A DNA stretch of 64,000 bases, from assembly GCF_021018745.1 (NCBI RefSeq), contig NZ_CP063845.1, positions 3,162,001-3,226,000 of the forward strand, in the 5' to 3' direction. A program made the position numbers and the translations under genes. Shown piece after piece: positions 39,470 through 48,266 of the stretch. The notes under the pieces were generated by a model. That model did not search any database and was not told the origin of the DNA. It saw nothing but the letters and a program-made list of their open reading frames with translations. This DNA comes from Gloeobacter morelensis MG652769. Its GTDB lineage: Bacteria; Cyanobacteriota; Cyanobacteriia; Gloeobacterales; Gloeobacteraceae. Position 1 is the first letter of the stretch. Each line of letters begins with the position of its first letter.

Positions 39470-40297
39470 TTGGCTGCCCCGAGCGCAATGATCGAACTGC
39501 ACTGTCACACGACTTGTTCCGACGGCACCCTGACGCCGAGTGAACTGGTGGCCTCGGCGGCGGCGGCGGGGATCACAGCCCTGGCCATCACCGATCACGA
39601 CACGCTCTCCGGCTGGCCCGAGGCGCACGAAGCCTGCCTCCGCCACGGCCTGGAGCTGATCCCCGGTCTCGAACTCAGCACGGTCCACAATGGCAGTTCG
39701 CTGCATATCCTGGGCTTCTACCCCGATCCGGTGCAGCTGGCCCCCTTTTTGGAGGAGCGCCACGCCGCCCGGGTGCGCCGGGCGGGGCGCATCGTCGGGC
39801 GGCTGGCCGAACTGGGCTATCCGATCGCGATGCCCTCGGTGCCGACGCCGGGGCGCTTTCACATCGCCAGCGCCCTGAAGCAGGCGGGCTACGTTACCGA
39901 CGAGCAAGATGCCTTTCGGCGCTGGCTGGGGGAGGGCAAACCCGCCTACGTCCCCTACGAGCACCTGAGCGCCGAGGAAGGCATTCGCCGCCTGCGCGAG
40001 TGCGGCGCGGTGACAGCGTGGGCGCATCCGCTGTTATTTCGGGGCGGCAGTGTCGAGGAGGTGCTGCCGGCGCTCGCGGCAAGCGGCCTGCAGGGCATCG
40101 AGGTCTACCACAGCGAGCACACCCCCCGCCAGAGCGCCCGCCTCGCCGAACTGGCCCGGCAGTGGGGTCTGGTGGTGACCGGCGGCAGCGATTTTCACGG
40201 CGACAACAAGTCCGGGGTCAGCCTCAACATGCTCCAATTGCCCCTGACCCTGCTCGGTCCGATTAAACGCCTGGCCGGGGTGCCGGCGGCGGTATAG
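39470..40297 (+). CDS. PHP-domain metallophosphoesterase (RNase AM / nucleoside bisphosphatase type)
   Basis: A 275-residue PHP protein with the classic metal ligands: HCHTTCSDG at the start, ITDHDTLSG, PGLELSTVHN, WAHPLLF and GGSDFHGDN. Family members remove phosphates from short RNA or 3',5'-nucleoside bisphosphates. The start is a TTG at 39470 with GGAGG seven bases upstream; ATG 39488 is the alternative. larE follows with a two-base gap. Confidence 0.88.
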   Translation: MAAPSAMIELHCHTTCSDGTLTPSELVASAAAAGITALAITDHDTLSGWPEAHEACLRHGLELIPGLELSTVHNGSSLHILGFYPDPVQLAPFLEERHAARVRRAGRIVGRLAELGYPIAMPSVPTPGRFHIASALKQAGYVTDEQDAFRRWLGEGKPAYVPYEHLSAEEGIRRLRECGAVTAWAHPLLFRGGSVEEVLPALAASGLQGIEVYHSEHTPRQSARLAELARQWGLVVTGGSDFHGDNKSGVSLNMLQLPLTLLGPIKRLAGVPAAV

Positions 40298-40299
40298 CC

Positions 40300-41136
40300 A
40301 TGCTTCAGACCAAACACACCAAGCTCATCGACATTTTTGCTTCCCTTGATCGGGTGTTGGTCGCCTACTCGGGTGGGGTCGACAGCACCCTGGTAGCTAA
40401 GGTGGCTTTTGACGCGCTCGGAGATCGCGCTCTGGCGGTGACGGCCGCCTCGCCCTCGCTGATGGCCGAAGATCTCGAAGACGCCGTCCGCCAGGCCGCC
40501 CAGATCGGCATCGCCCACGAGATTATCGAGACCACCGAACTGGACGATCCTAACTACACGAGCAATCCGGCCAACCGCTGTTACTTCTGCAAGAGCGAAC
40601 TGCACGGCAAGCTGGTGCCCCTGGCCACGGCCCGCGGCATCGAGGTGGTCGTCGACGGCGCCAACCTGGATGATCTGGGCGACTACCGCCCCGGCTTTCA
40701 GGCGGCGCGCGAAAAAGGCATCCGCTCGCCGCTCATCGAGGCGGGGCTGACTAAGCTGGAGGTGCGCGCGTTGAGCCGTGCCCTGGGGCTTTCCACCTGG
40801 GACAAACCGGCGATGCCCTGTCTGTCGTCGCGCTTCCCCTACGGGGAGGCCATCGACCGCGAAAAGCTGCTGCGCCTGGCCGCCGCCGAGCGCTTCGTGC
40901 GTTCGCTGGGGGAGCGCCAGTTCCGGGTGCGCTCGGCCGGCGACACGGCGCGCATCGAGCTGGCTCCCGAGCGCATCAAAGAGTTCGTAGTGCGCGTCGA
41001 TCTGGCGGAACTGGTCAAAGCCTTTCAATCGTTTGGCTACAGCCTGGTGACGTTGGACCTGGAGGGTTACCGCAGCGGCAAACTCAACGCCGCTTTGCCC
41101 CCTGAACAGTTGCAACGATTCACCCAGAAACCATGA
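40300..41136 (+). CDS. larE: ATP-dependent sacrificial sulfur transferase LarE
   Basis: A 278-residue PP-loop enzyme: LVAYSGGVDSTLVAKVAF is the P-loop, then RCYFCKSELHG and the cysteine motif DKPAMPCLSSRFPYGEAID. LarE gives sulfur to make the nickel-pincer cofactor of lactate racemase. The partner genes larB and larC are not in this window. It follows the PHP gene closely, and its stop overlaps the start of a small membrane protein (ATGA), indicating an operon. Confidence 0.9.
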   Translation: MLQTKHTKLIDIFASLDRVLVAYSGGVDSTLVAKVAFDALGDRALAVTAASPSLMAEDLEDAVRQAAQIGIAHEIIETTELDDPNYTSNPANRCYFCKSELHGKLVPLATARGIEVVVDGANLDDLGDYRPGFQAAREKGIRSPLIEAGLTKLEVRALSRALGLSTWDKPAMPCLSSRFPYGEAIDREKLLRLAAAERFVRSLGERQFRVRSAGDTARIELAPERIKEFVVRVDLAELVKAFQSFGYSLVTLDLEGYRSGKLNAALPPEQLQRFTQKP

Positions 41137-41327
41137 CCGGCAGCAACCCCTGGCGTTCCAAACCCTGGTGGTGCCAGCCGTGGTCCATTGCCCTCACCGG
41201 CTGCAGCTGGATGGCACTGACCTACTGGGTACTCGGGCTCTCGGTGTGGTGGGGGCTTGCCATTTTCCCGGTGGTGGTCTGGATGGGCTATTTCCTTTTT
41301 GTCTGGCCGCGGTTGATGCGCCGGTGA
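41133..41327 (+). CDS. Small DUF6737-type membrane protein
   Basis: A 64-residue protein with two membrane spans (WSIALTGCSWMALTYWVLGLS and WGLAIFPVVVWMGYFLFVWPRL). The NPWRSKPWWCQPWSIALTG opening resembles a cyanobacterial small protein family. Its ATG overlaps the larE stop by four bases. Function unknown. Confidence 0.7.
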   Translation: MTGSNPWRSKPWWCQPWSIALTGCSWMALTYWVLGLSVWWGLAIFPVVVWMGYFLFVWPRLMRR

Positions 41328-41343
41328 GTCGATTCCAGAAAGC

Positions 41344-41826
41344 TCAGAGTTTGTAACCCACCTGCCGCAAAAAAGCCTGGCGCTGCTGCACCTCGGCCGG
41401 ACTTTCCACACCCCGGGGCGAAAAACCGTCCACCACCCCGAGAATGCCGTTGCCCTGTTCGGTAACAGCAATGATCACCTGGGTGGGATTGGCCGTGGCG
41501 CAGTAGATCGTGCAGACTTCTGCGCACTGTTTGATGGCGTTGAGAAAGTTGATCGGATAGGCCTCCTTCAGCAAGATTACAAAGCAATGACCGGCACCGA
41601 GAGCCTGGGCATCGGCCGTCGCCACTTCCTGCAGCGGCGCATCGTTGCCCGAGATCCGAATCAAGCAAGGTCCGGAAGCCTCGCAAAAGGCGATGCCGAA
41701 TTTGACTTGAGCGGAGATCCCCACGAATAGCTCGTGTAGATCCTCGACGGTTTTGATGAAATGGGCCTGGCCGAGGATCAAGTTGCAGCCCTCGGGAATG
41801 ACCATGGTGACCGCTTTCAATTCCAT
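41344..41826 (-). CDS. Adenosine-specific kinase family protein
   Basis: A 160-residue protein of the adenosine-specific kinase (DUF355) family. The sequence MELKAVTMVIPEGCNLILGQAHFIKTVEDL, then KFGIAFCEASGPCLIRISGNDAPL, CTIYCATANPTQVIIA and GNGILGVVDGF match the family's conserved blocks. Members from archaea bind AMP and adenosine; the in vivo role is uncertain. The coding strand is opposite to larE and convergent with the DUF6737-type gene. Confidence 0.88.
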   Translation of the reverse strand: MELKAVTMVIPEGCNLILGQAHFIKTVEDLHELFVGISAQVKFGIAFCEASGPCLIRISGNDAPLQEVATADAQALGAGHCFVILLKEAYPINFLNAIKQCAEVCTIYCATANPTQVIIAVTEQGNGILGVVDGFSPRGVESPAEVQQRQAFLRQVGYKL

Positions 41827-41852
41827 CGCCTTGCTGTTGTTTCAGGTTCGCT

Positions 41853-42236
41853 TCAACTGGCGGAACCCAGGGCGCTGATTTGCCGTTTGAGCTCTTGAAT
41901 TTGGGCTTCAAGGGCTTCCTCCTCCAACTTGAGTTGGGCAATTCTGGCCTCGTGCTCCTGAATGATGCGGTCTTCTTGTCGAAGGGCATCGTAGAGATTG
42001 CGGATGTCTTGATCGACCGTCGGACGGGTCGGTTGCCCGAGTGGTTCGCGCTTACCTAGCGTATAGGTATAAACCCATCCAACCAGTGCCGCGCACACCA
42101 CCCCGCTGGTCCAGAAGCCTGCGTTCAAAGCGGGCATTCCCAACGCCTGCAAAAAGTTGTAGGCCACAGGAGCAATCAACAAGAGGCCCAAGGGAACCCA
42201 AAAATGTGCAAACAGATGTTTGATACTTTCGAACAT
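41853..42236 (-). CDS. Hypothetical membrane protein with C-terminal coiled coil
   Basis: A 127-residue protein starting MFESIKHLFAHFWVPLG at ATG 42236 behind an excellent AAGGAGGG ribosome site. Two membrane spans (WVPLGLLLIAPVAYNFLQAL; AGFWTSGVVCAALVGWVYTYTL) are followed by a coiled coil (RQEDRIIQEHEARIAQLKLEEEALEAQIQELKRQISALG). No known family is recognised. The coiled coil suggests oligomerisation at the inner face of the membrane. Confidence 0.7.
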   Translation of the reverse strand: MFESIKHLFAHFWVPLGLLLIAPVAYNFLQALGMPALNAGFWTSGVVCAALVGWVYTYTLGKREPLGQPTRPTVDQDIRNLYDALRQEDRIIQEHEARIAQLKLEEEALEAQIQELKRQISALGSAS

Positions 42237-42400
42237 AGGAGAACCCTCCTTATCGATGTCCGGGTTCAAAAAATGGCAGACACTCAAAAAAACTTTGCGA
42301 ACTTGTTCGCATAGAAACAGTGTAGCCGACGCCATAAAAAGTGATTCGATTGTTGCAAAACAAGGAGAATCGTTAAACGTCGGCAATGCGGTGGAGTCGC

Positions 42401-43183
42401 TCACCGGGGCCAGGTGCAAAAGTCGTCGGCAAACTGTTCGAGATTGAGCAGGTGGATGCGGCTATCTGCCCGCGCCCGTTCCCTTTCAGCCGGGGTGTTG
42501 TAGCCCCAGTCGGCAAGGTACAGCTGCACAGGAGCCAGTTCTGCTAGCCGGGCCACTTTCTCCAGCGTGACAAGCCGGTCTTCGACAAACCAGATGCGCT
42601 CGTAGCCCGCTCCCAGCAGTTTGGCGAGCGTCTCGGTCTTGGGCTGCTGGATGTCTTTTCCGAAGATCCGCTCGCCGGGCCAGGCTACCCCCGCCTGCTC
42701 CAACAGCAACAGCACGAAGCGGCTTTCTTTGGTGGTAATAATGAACACCGCCGGCTGCGGGTGCTCGCACAGGGCACGCAAGCGTCCGTCCACACCGGGA
42801 TAGAGTCGGTGCAACTGCAGCCAGCCTTCGAGATCCCGGGCTATCCACGCGTCGCGCGTCCGGTCTACCTCCCCGGCCAATTGTGGGGCACTGAAGCCGG
42901 ATTCAGCCAGGAGCTTGCGGGAGATATCCCACCAATCGGCAAGGATGGCTTCGGGATCGACTCCCCCGACAATCGCGCTGACAAGTAGCGGCATTTCCCA
43001 GCCCGTCTCGACCACAGGCCGCAGCCGGTAGAACAGATCCGCGACCTCGGTAGGAGCCAGGCTGTCCGGCGGTGTCCACAACCGGCGGTACACCTGCCAG
43101 GCCGTTTGAAAATATTCCAACAAACCGTCGCAGAGGACGCCGTCAAAATCGAGGGCAAGCAAGTCCGGTGCGGGGGTGGTCAT
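42401..43183 (-). CDS. HAD-superfamily hydrolase
   Basis: A 260-residue phosphatase-like protein. Motif I is LLALDFDGVLCDG (nucleophile D12, acid D14), motif II is VFIITTKESRFVL, motif III lysine lies near GKDIQQPKTETLAKLL, and motif IV is IWFVEDRLVTL. A helical cap follows motif I. Substrate unknown; the family acts on phosphate esters or related compounds. It lies 40 bases downstream of the methyltransferase gene on the same strand. Confidence 0.88.
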   Translation of the reverse strand: MTTPAPDLLALDFDGVLCDGLLEYFQTAWQVYRRLWTPPDSLAPTEVADLFYRLRPVVETGWEMPLLVSAIVGGVDPEAILADWWDISRKLLAESGFSAPQLAGEVDRTRDAWIARDLEGWLQLHRLYPGVDGRLRALCEHPQPAVFIITTKESRFVLLLLEQAGVAWPGERIFGKDIQQPKTETLAKLLGAGYERIWFVEDRLVTLEKVARLAELAPVQLYLADWGYNTPAERERARADSRIHLLNLEQFADDFCTWPR

Positions 43184-43222
43184 AGCCTGTAGTGGGTGTC
43201 GAGGCGTTGCCTCTGTACAGTA

Positions 43223-44047
43223 TCACTGGGGCGGTTGGGGCTTTGTTCCGCTCACGACGAACCCGGTAAACGCGCAGAAGAATTGCCCGTCCCGGTCAAG
43301 TTGCTCCAACCTGGCAAGCCACCCCTGCGCCTGCTGGGAGTCCAGCCGCCCGGCTTCCTGCACCCGCCGGGCGGTGGTGTAGAGGTCGAAGACTTTGTCC
43401 GCCAGTTCCAGTTTGCGGATCACCAGGGTTTCGGGGCTGATTTGAATGTCGACCAGTCCGGCGGCGGCAAAATACGCCGACAGGTAGCGTCCCACCCAGC
43501 CGCTGGTAAACCCGTCGCACCAGTAGTTGAGCATCGTGCGGGTGAGGGCGCGATCGTCGGAGTCGACGATAAACGTCTCCCAGTCCGGCTCCATGGCCAC
43601 CACGCGCCCGCCCGCAGCAACGACGCGGGCCATCTCGGCCACCACCCGCTGCGGCTCCCGAATGTGTTGAAGAGTGCGATCGACCCGCGCCGCCTGGAAG
43701 CTTGCATCTGCAAAGGGTAAGTCCTGGGCGTCCGCTAGAACGAATTGCACGGGCAGATTCAGCCCCGCCGCATTCTGGTCTGCCAGGCAGAGCATCTCCC
43801 GACTGCTGTCGAGGGCAACCACCCGGCCTGTCGCTCCCACCCGGCCTGCCAGGGCGATGGCATCCTCGCCGCCGCCGCAGCCCACCTCCAGCACCCGATC
43901 GCCCTCGGCAAGCTGCAGTAAATCGAAAGTCATATGCTTGTAGCGCTGAAAATATGGCAGTGACATCAACAGCTTCAAGCAATCGGCAAATTTTTCCGGG
44001 TTGCCTGTCGAATCGACATTTGCAAAACCCTCCGCCAAGTAGCTCAT
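43223..44047 (-). CDS. Class I SAM-dependent methyltransferase
   Basis: A 274-residue cytosolic enzyme. SAM-binding motif I is DRVLEVGCGGGEDAIALAG, followed by VVALDSSREMLCLAD, FVLADAQDLPFADASFQAARVDRTLQHI and VVAAGGRVVAMEPDW. It fits the UbiE-like group of small-molecule methyltransferases; the acceptor is not identifiable. It is divergent from the Rpn-type nuclease gene. Confidence 0.88.
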   Translation of the reverse strand: MSYLAEGFANVDSTGNPEKFADCLKLLMSLPYFQRYKHMTFDLLQLAEGDRVLEVGCGGGEDAIALAGRVGATGRVVALDSSREMLCLADQNAAGLNLPVQFVLADAQDLPFADASFQAARVDRTLQHIREPQRVVAEMARVVAAGGRVVAMEPDWETFIVDSDDRALTRTMLNYWCDGFTSGWVGRYLSAYFAAAGLVDIQISPETLVIRKLELADKVFDLYTTARRVQEAGRLDSQQAQGWLARLEQLDRDGQFFCAFTGFVVSGTKPQPPQ

Positions 44048-44116
44048 CGTTCGATTTCGCGATGGTGGACATCAGCATACCGCTTGTCGGAACCGCAGGA
44101 GCCGTAGGATTGGACC

Positions 44117-45052
44117 ATGACCGACCACGATCGACTGTTTAAAGAGTTGCTCAGCACTTTTTTTGTCGAGTTCATCGACCTGTTTTTCGCCGACGTCGGC
44201 AACTATCTCGAGCGGGGCTCCGTTGTTTTTTTGGAAAAGGAGCTATTTTCCGACATCACCGCAGGCGAGCGTTACGAGGCGGATCTGGTGGTCAAAGCCC
44301 GCTTTCGTGACCAACACTCTTTCTTCCTGGTGCACATCGAGAACCAGGCGGAGGCCCAGTCAAGCTTTAGCTACCGCATGTTCCGCTACTTCGCGCGGCT
44401 ATACGAAAAGTATCAACTGCCAATCTATCCGATTGCCGTTTTTTCGTTTGCCGAGCCGCTGCGGGCTGAACCCACTGCCCACCGGGTCGCGTTTCCAGAT
44501 TTCACTGTGATGGAGTTCCATTACCGGGTGGTGCAACTCAATAGGCTGGACTGGCGGGACTTTTTGCGCCAGCACAATCCGGTGGCCAGTGCGCTGATGG
44601 CCCGGATGCACATTGCTCCGGCAGAGCGGCCTCGGGTGAAGCTCGAATGCTTGCGGCTTTTGGCAACCCTCCGGCTGGATCCGGCGCGAACGCAGTTGAT
44701 TTCAGGTTTCGTGGATACCTATTTGAAGCTGACGGCCCAGGAGGAACGGTTGTTCGCGGCGGAACTTGCTACGATCAGGGCAAGCGAGCAGGAGGCGGTC
44801 GTGCAGATTGTCACCAGTTGGATGCAGCAGGGTCTTGAGCAGGGCAGGCAGGAGGGCAGGCAGGTGGGCAGACAAGAAGAAGCTCTGGCGATTGTCCTGC
44901 GTCTATTGAGCCGCCGCATGGGGACGTTGCCGGTCCAGAACGCCGAACGGGTGAGTGGCCTCTCCACGACTGCTCTCGAAGCTTTGAGCGAAGCGCTGCT
45001 GGATTTTACATCCATCTCAGATTTGGACAGCTGGCTTGCAGGCCAGGACTAA
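44117..45052 (+). CDS. Rpn-family PD-(D/E)XK nuclease with DUF4351-like tail
   Basis: A 311-residue protein of the recombination-promoting nuclease (Rpn/YhgA) type. The N-terminus reads TDHDRLFKELLSTFFVEFI, followed by the nuclease strands FLEKELFSDITAGERYEADLVVKAR and FFLVHIENQAEAQ. The C-terminal part has a repeated QxGRQ tract (QQGLEQGRQEGRQVGRQEE) and a DUF4351-like RLLSRRMGTLPVQNAERV block. Its stop overlaps the stop of the convergent VirD4-like gene by four bases. Substrate DNA specificity is unknown. Confidence 0.88.
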   Translation: MTDHDRLFKELLSTFFVEFIDLFFADVGNYLERGSVVFLEKELFSDITAGERYEADLVVKARFRDQHSFFLVHIENQAEAQSSFSYRMFRYFARLYEKYQLPIYPIAVFSFAEPLRAEPTAHRVAFPDFTVMEFHYRVVQLNRLDWRDFLRQHNPVASALMARMHIAPAERPRVKLECLRLLATLRLDPARTQLISGFVDTYLKLTAQEERLFAAELATIRASEQEAVVQIVTSWMQQGLEQGRQEGRQVGRQEEALAIVLRLLSRRMGTLPVQNAERVSGLSTTALEALSEALLDFTSISDLDSWLAGQD

Positions 45053-46665
45053 AACAGCGGCACGGATCGTACTGTGGAGGTGTCGGCTGCGGCGAGGGAC
45101 AAAAAGTGTTCCGCTGCCGCTTGACGCTCTGCCAGGGCCTGGGCACTGACGGGCGGCGAATTGGTGAGCAGTTCCGGCTGCTGAGTGGACCAGAGCTTTT
45201 CGGCCAGTTCAGCTATCGCCATTTCACCCGGATCGAGCCGGACGGCGAGGCGCATCGGCACCCCGGCCTCTTTGCCGCTGCCGTACTCGGGGTTGAGCAA
45301 AATGCAGTGACCCTGGCCAAGTTTGAGCAGACCGCTCGCCTCCAGCAGCGGCCGGGTCTTCTCGCTTTGGGAGTGGGTGCGTGAGGGGCCGCCCTTGCCG
45401 GTGTTGCGGCTGATCGAGCGCTGGAGAATCGATTCGTGGCCCAGCATGTCGGAGATGTACTGGGCAGAATCTTTCTCGCCGGGGTTGAACAAAAACTTGG
45501 TGGCGCAGGCGCCAAAAATAGCCTGGGCGGTTTCTTTGCCGTAGGTGCGCTCCAATTGGGCCAGGTTTTGCAGACCGAGCACGCTCACCAGCCCGTCTTC
45601 ACGGTTTTCATTCAACCAGTTGACGAGGGCTGGTAAATACAAAGTCGGCAACTCGTCGAGGGCGAGCACCAGCGGGTCGGTGCGCCGCTCGTGGGTATTG
45701 AACTGGACGAGCATGTGCAGCAGGGTCGCCACCAACGGCAGCACCACGTCGCGGCGGGTGCGATCCACCCCCAGCACCAACAGTTTTTTGCCCGAGAGAT
45801 CAAAGTCGATGGCACTTGGCCCGGCGAAGCTGCGGGCCACCTGGGGCTTGAGAAAACGGGTAAATAGCGCACTGGCGGTGGCCACGATCGACGCGGCCGT
45901 TTTTTCGGAACTGGCCGCACTCAAGAACTGGCCATAGGAGGCTTTAACCCAGCTGGAAAGGTGCTCGGCTTTTTGCAGGCGCTGGGGCAACTGGTCGAGG
46001 CTCAACAGCGACTGGACCATCAATAGATCCGGGTAAGGGCTCGCTTTGGCCGTGAGCAGCACCGCCTCGGCCAGCTGGTCGCCCGCCGGACCAAAAAAAG
46101 CGTCCTCACCCCCTTTTTGCTGTGCAAGCTTGAAGTTGCGGTTGAGCACCTCGGCCAGCTGGCGGGCCGTCTCGCTGTCCTCGGCGGAGGCAAGCAGATC
46201 CAAAGGATTGAATACGGCGGATTCTGCGAATCCCGGGGCAAAGACCTGGACGGTGTAGCCCAGATGCCGGGCGTAGGCAAACAACCGCCGGGTCTGGGTG
46301 GGGTACTTAAAGTCGTACAGCACCAGCGGAAAGCCCTGGCGCAGTGCGGAGCGAATCAGCGGGTCGATGGCTGAGTAGGTTTTGCCCGAACCCGGTTGGC
46401 CCATCGCCAGCACCCCCCGCTCGGCGTGCGGTACGGGGATCACTCGCTCGCCCCGCCCACCGGGGTTGATCTGCAGGGCGACTTTGTTCTTGGCCCGGCG
46501 CTCCTGCTGACGCCGGGCGGTGCGCCGGGCGTATTCGCGCTCTTTGGCACCGGCCCAGCGGCCGGAGGCGGAGCGCGGCAGCGCCCCCCGGCGCGAACGG
46601 CTGACCCACAGAGCCGCCGCTCCCAATCCGGCAAGCAGGGCGTAATTCGTCCAGTCGTTTTCCAT
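45049..46665 (-). CDS. VirD4/TraD-like coupling ATPase
   Basis: A 538-residue ATPase with one N-terminal membrane helix (NYALLAGLGAAALWVSRS), Walker A GQPGSGKT (89-96), Walker B PLVLALDELPTLYLPALV and the FNTHERRTDPL region. These identify the coupling protein that connects substrates to a type IV secretion channel. It lies downstream of VirB8- and VirB10-like genes on the same strand. No relaxase or VirB4 ATPase is in the window, so a complete conjugation system is not shown. Confidence 0.85.
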   Translation of the reverse strand: MENDWTNYALLAGLGAAALWVSRSRRGALPRSASGRWAGAKEREYARRTARRQQERRAKNKVALQINPGGRGERVIPVPHAERGVLAMGQPGSGKTYSAIDPLIRSALRQGFPLVLYDFKYPTQTRRLFAYARHLGYTVQVFAPGFAESAVFNPLDLLASAEDSETARQLAEVLNRNFKLAQQKGGEDAFFGPAGDQLAEAVLLTAKASPYPDLLMVQSLLSLDQLPQRLQKAEHLSSWVKASYGQFLSAASSEKTAASIVATASALFTRFLKPQVARSFAGPSAIDFDLSGKKLLVLGVDRTRRDVVLPLVATLLHMLVQFNTHERRTDPLVLALDELPTLYLPALVNWLNENREDGLVSVLGLQNLAQLERTYGKETAQAIFGACATKFLFNPGEKDSAQYISDMLGHESILQRSISRNTGKGGPSRTHSQSEKTRPLLEASGLLKLGQGHCILLNPEYGSGKEAGVPMRLAVRLDPGEMAIAELAEKLWSTQQPELLTNSPPVSAQALAERQAAAEHFLSLAAADTSTVRSVPLF

Positions 46666-46668
46666 AGA

Positions 46669-47787
46669 CTACGGCCCCACGAAGGTCAGCGCTTTTTCCT
46701 GGCTCGGAATCCAGGGGATGGGACCCAAGAAATACGGGGTGCATCCGAAGTCAAACAGGGTCGTCTTGAGACAAACCCGCAGGTACAGGCCGAAGTCGAC
46801 TGTGCCGGCTTTTTCGTCGACACCGGTAAGCACGATTTTGCCCCAGCGGCCAAAGGGGTGGCGACCGGTGGGTTCTTTGCCGCCGTTGACCGCCGCGAGC
46901 ACACCGTGGCCGCCGCGCACCTGCTGGGTGTTGCCCACCCACTGGCTGCCGCGCAACGGGTCGCCCAATTCGACGTGCAGGCAATCGCGCGGGCAGGGCA
47001 CCGCAAAACCTTCGACATCGGAGCCGGTGATCGTTCGGGTGCGGTTGTGCTCGATTTTGGAGAGGGGAACGTCCACCAGGCCGGCGATACCGGTAAAGTT
47101 GCCCGTAAAGGACAGAAATTTCGAAAAGGGCACGTCGCTGAGCCCCGGAATGTCGCGAAGGTACTGGCTTGCCCAGCCCGCGAGCTTGCCGATGGCCACC
47201 CGCTCGATGCCGGGCAATCCCGAAAGCGCGTAGCTCGCCAGATCTACCGTGCCGAGGGGCAATCCGGCGAAACCCGGCACCTGGGCAATCAGCTCCCCCA
47301 GCCGCTCGTGGGGGATAGTGCCGTTGAAGTAGTAGGCGGCCAGATCCCGCAGGAGCGGCACCGACTCCGGCGGCAATTGTTCGTAGGCCAGGGCTTTGAC
47401 AATCTCCCCCACCGTGTTGGCGGCGAGCATCTTGAGATGGGCAAGACTGAGACTTTCGAGGCGCAAGCGCCCGCTCAAACCCCATTGGGCGATCTGCTCC
47501 AGTGAGAAGCGCTCCAGCCTGAAGGCCCCCGCCACATCCCCGAGCATCAAGACAGTGTCGGCCGCCGCCCCAACCTGCCACGACCGGCTCGGGTCGTAGC
47601 CCAGGTGGCTTAGGACGGTCGGGTGGGTGATGGCAATCTCACCCGCCGCAGCCAGGGCCGGCAGCACCCTGAACGTGATTTGCTCGAAGTCGGGCATCGG
47701 CACGCCCGCCACCTGCCGCACCGGAATGGCGAGGGCAGGAGCGGACCCACTCAACAGCAGGGCGAGGGCCAGGGCGATCGGGCGCAT
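46669..47787 (-). CDS. Exported protein of the type IV secretion-like cluster
   Basis: A 372-residue protein starting MRPIALALALLLSGSAPALAIPVRQVAG, a clear signal peptide, at ATG 47787 behind GAGGTAAC. The mature part has a helical middle (repeated SLEQIAQWGL, LAHLKMLAANT) and a beta-rich C-terminal domain with cysteines (CPRDCLHVELG; VCLKTTLFDFGC). I recognise no family. It sits between a small exported protein and the coupling ATPase, so it may be a periplasmic part of the apparatus. Confidence 0.65.
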   Translation of the reverse strand: MRPIALALALLLSGSAPALAIPVRQVAGVPMPDFEQITFRVLPALAAAGEIAITHPTVLSHLGYDPSRSWQVGAAADTVLMLGDVAGAFRLERFSLEQIAQWGLSGRLRLESLSLAHLKMLAANTVGEIVKALAYEQLPPESVPLLRDLAAYYFNGTIPHERLGELIAQVPGFAGLPLGTVDLASYALSGLPGIERVAIGKLAGWASQYLRDIPGLSDVPFSKFLSFTGNFTGIAGLVDVPLSKIEHNRTRTITGSDVEGFAVPCPRDCLHVELGDPLRGSQWVGNTQQVRGGHGVLAAVNGGKEPTGRHPFGRWGKIVLTGVDEKAGTVDFGLYLRVCLKTTLFDFGCTPYFLGPIPWIPSQEKALTFVGP

Positions 47788-47792
47788 GGCGG

Positions 47793-48266
47793 TTACCTCA
47801 AGGGTGTGGGACCGGTTGAAGCGGGGGCCGGGGCCGCGGGTAGAACCTCCAGCCCGTGGTAGCGGACGTGCTCGGCGCGCGGCGGGGCGCGCTCCTGAAA
47901 GCGCACCACAAAGTGCAGCAGGCTCAACCGGCCCTGGGGATCGCCGGCGAGCACTTTGAGCGTCGTCCAGTTGCGGTTGCTCGGCACCACAGCGGGCAGA
48001 TCGACCAGCCTCAGGCTCAAGATCCGGCCGCTGCGGTCGGTGCGCGCTACCACCCGCGACGGGTCCTCCACCCACCAGTCGGCGATCGTTTCTCCTGTGG
48101 CCAGCAGGCTGACGTCGAAACCGACACCTCGAAACAAGTCGATCACAAAGGCGGGTTTGCCCGCCCCGGTGGCCGTCGCCCGGTCGATGCGCGCCATCAC
48201 CGAGGACAAAGCGGCAGGGACGCAGGCTAGCCACAGGGCCAGCGACAGCGCGAGCGCAATTCTCAA
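47793..48266 (-). CDS. Small exported protein of the type IV secretion-like cluster
   Basis: A 157-residue protein with signal peptide (LRIALALSLALWLACVPAALS) started by a TTG at 48266 that overlaps the VirB10-like stop (TTGA). The upstream GGGAGG at suitable distance supports this start. The segment FDVSLLATGETIADWWVEDPSRV, with LSLRLVDLPAV ... NWTTLKVL, looks like an N-terminal VirB9/CagX-type domain but is too short for a full one. The assignment is uncertain. Confidence 0.6.
   Translation of the reverse strand: MRIALALSLALWLACVPAALSSVMARIDRATATGAGKPAFVIDLFRGVGFDVSLLATGETIADWWVEDPSRVVARTDRSGRILSLRLVDLPAVVPSNRNWTTLKVLAGDPQGRLSLLHFVVRFQERAPPRAEHVRYHGLEVLPAAPAPASTGPTPLR

Noticed and set aside
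47788-48234. Upstream extension of the exported 372-residue protein
   Set aside because: The extension is antisense-like proline/arginine-rich sequence overlapping the small exported gene, whereas ATG 47787 has a ribosome site and a signal peptide.
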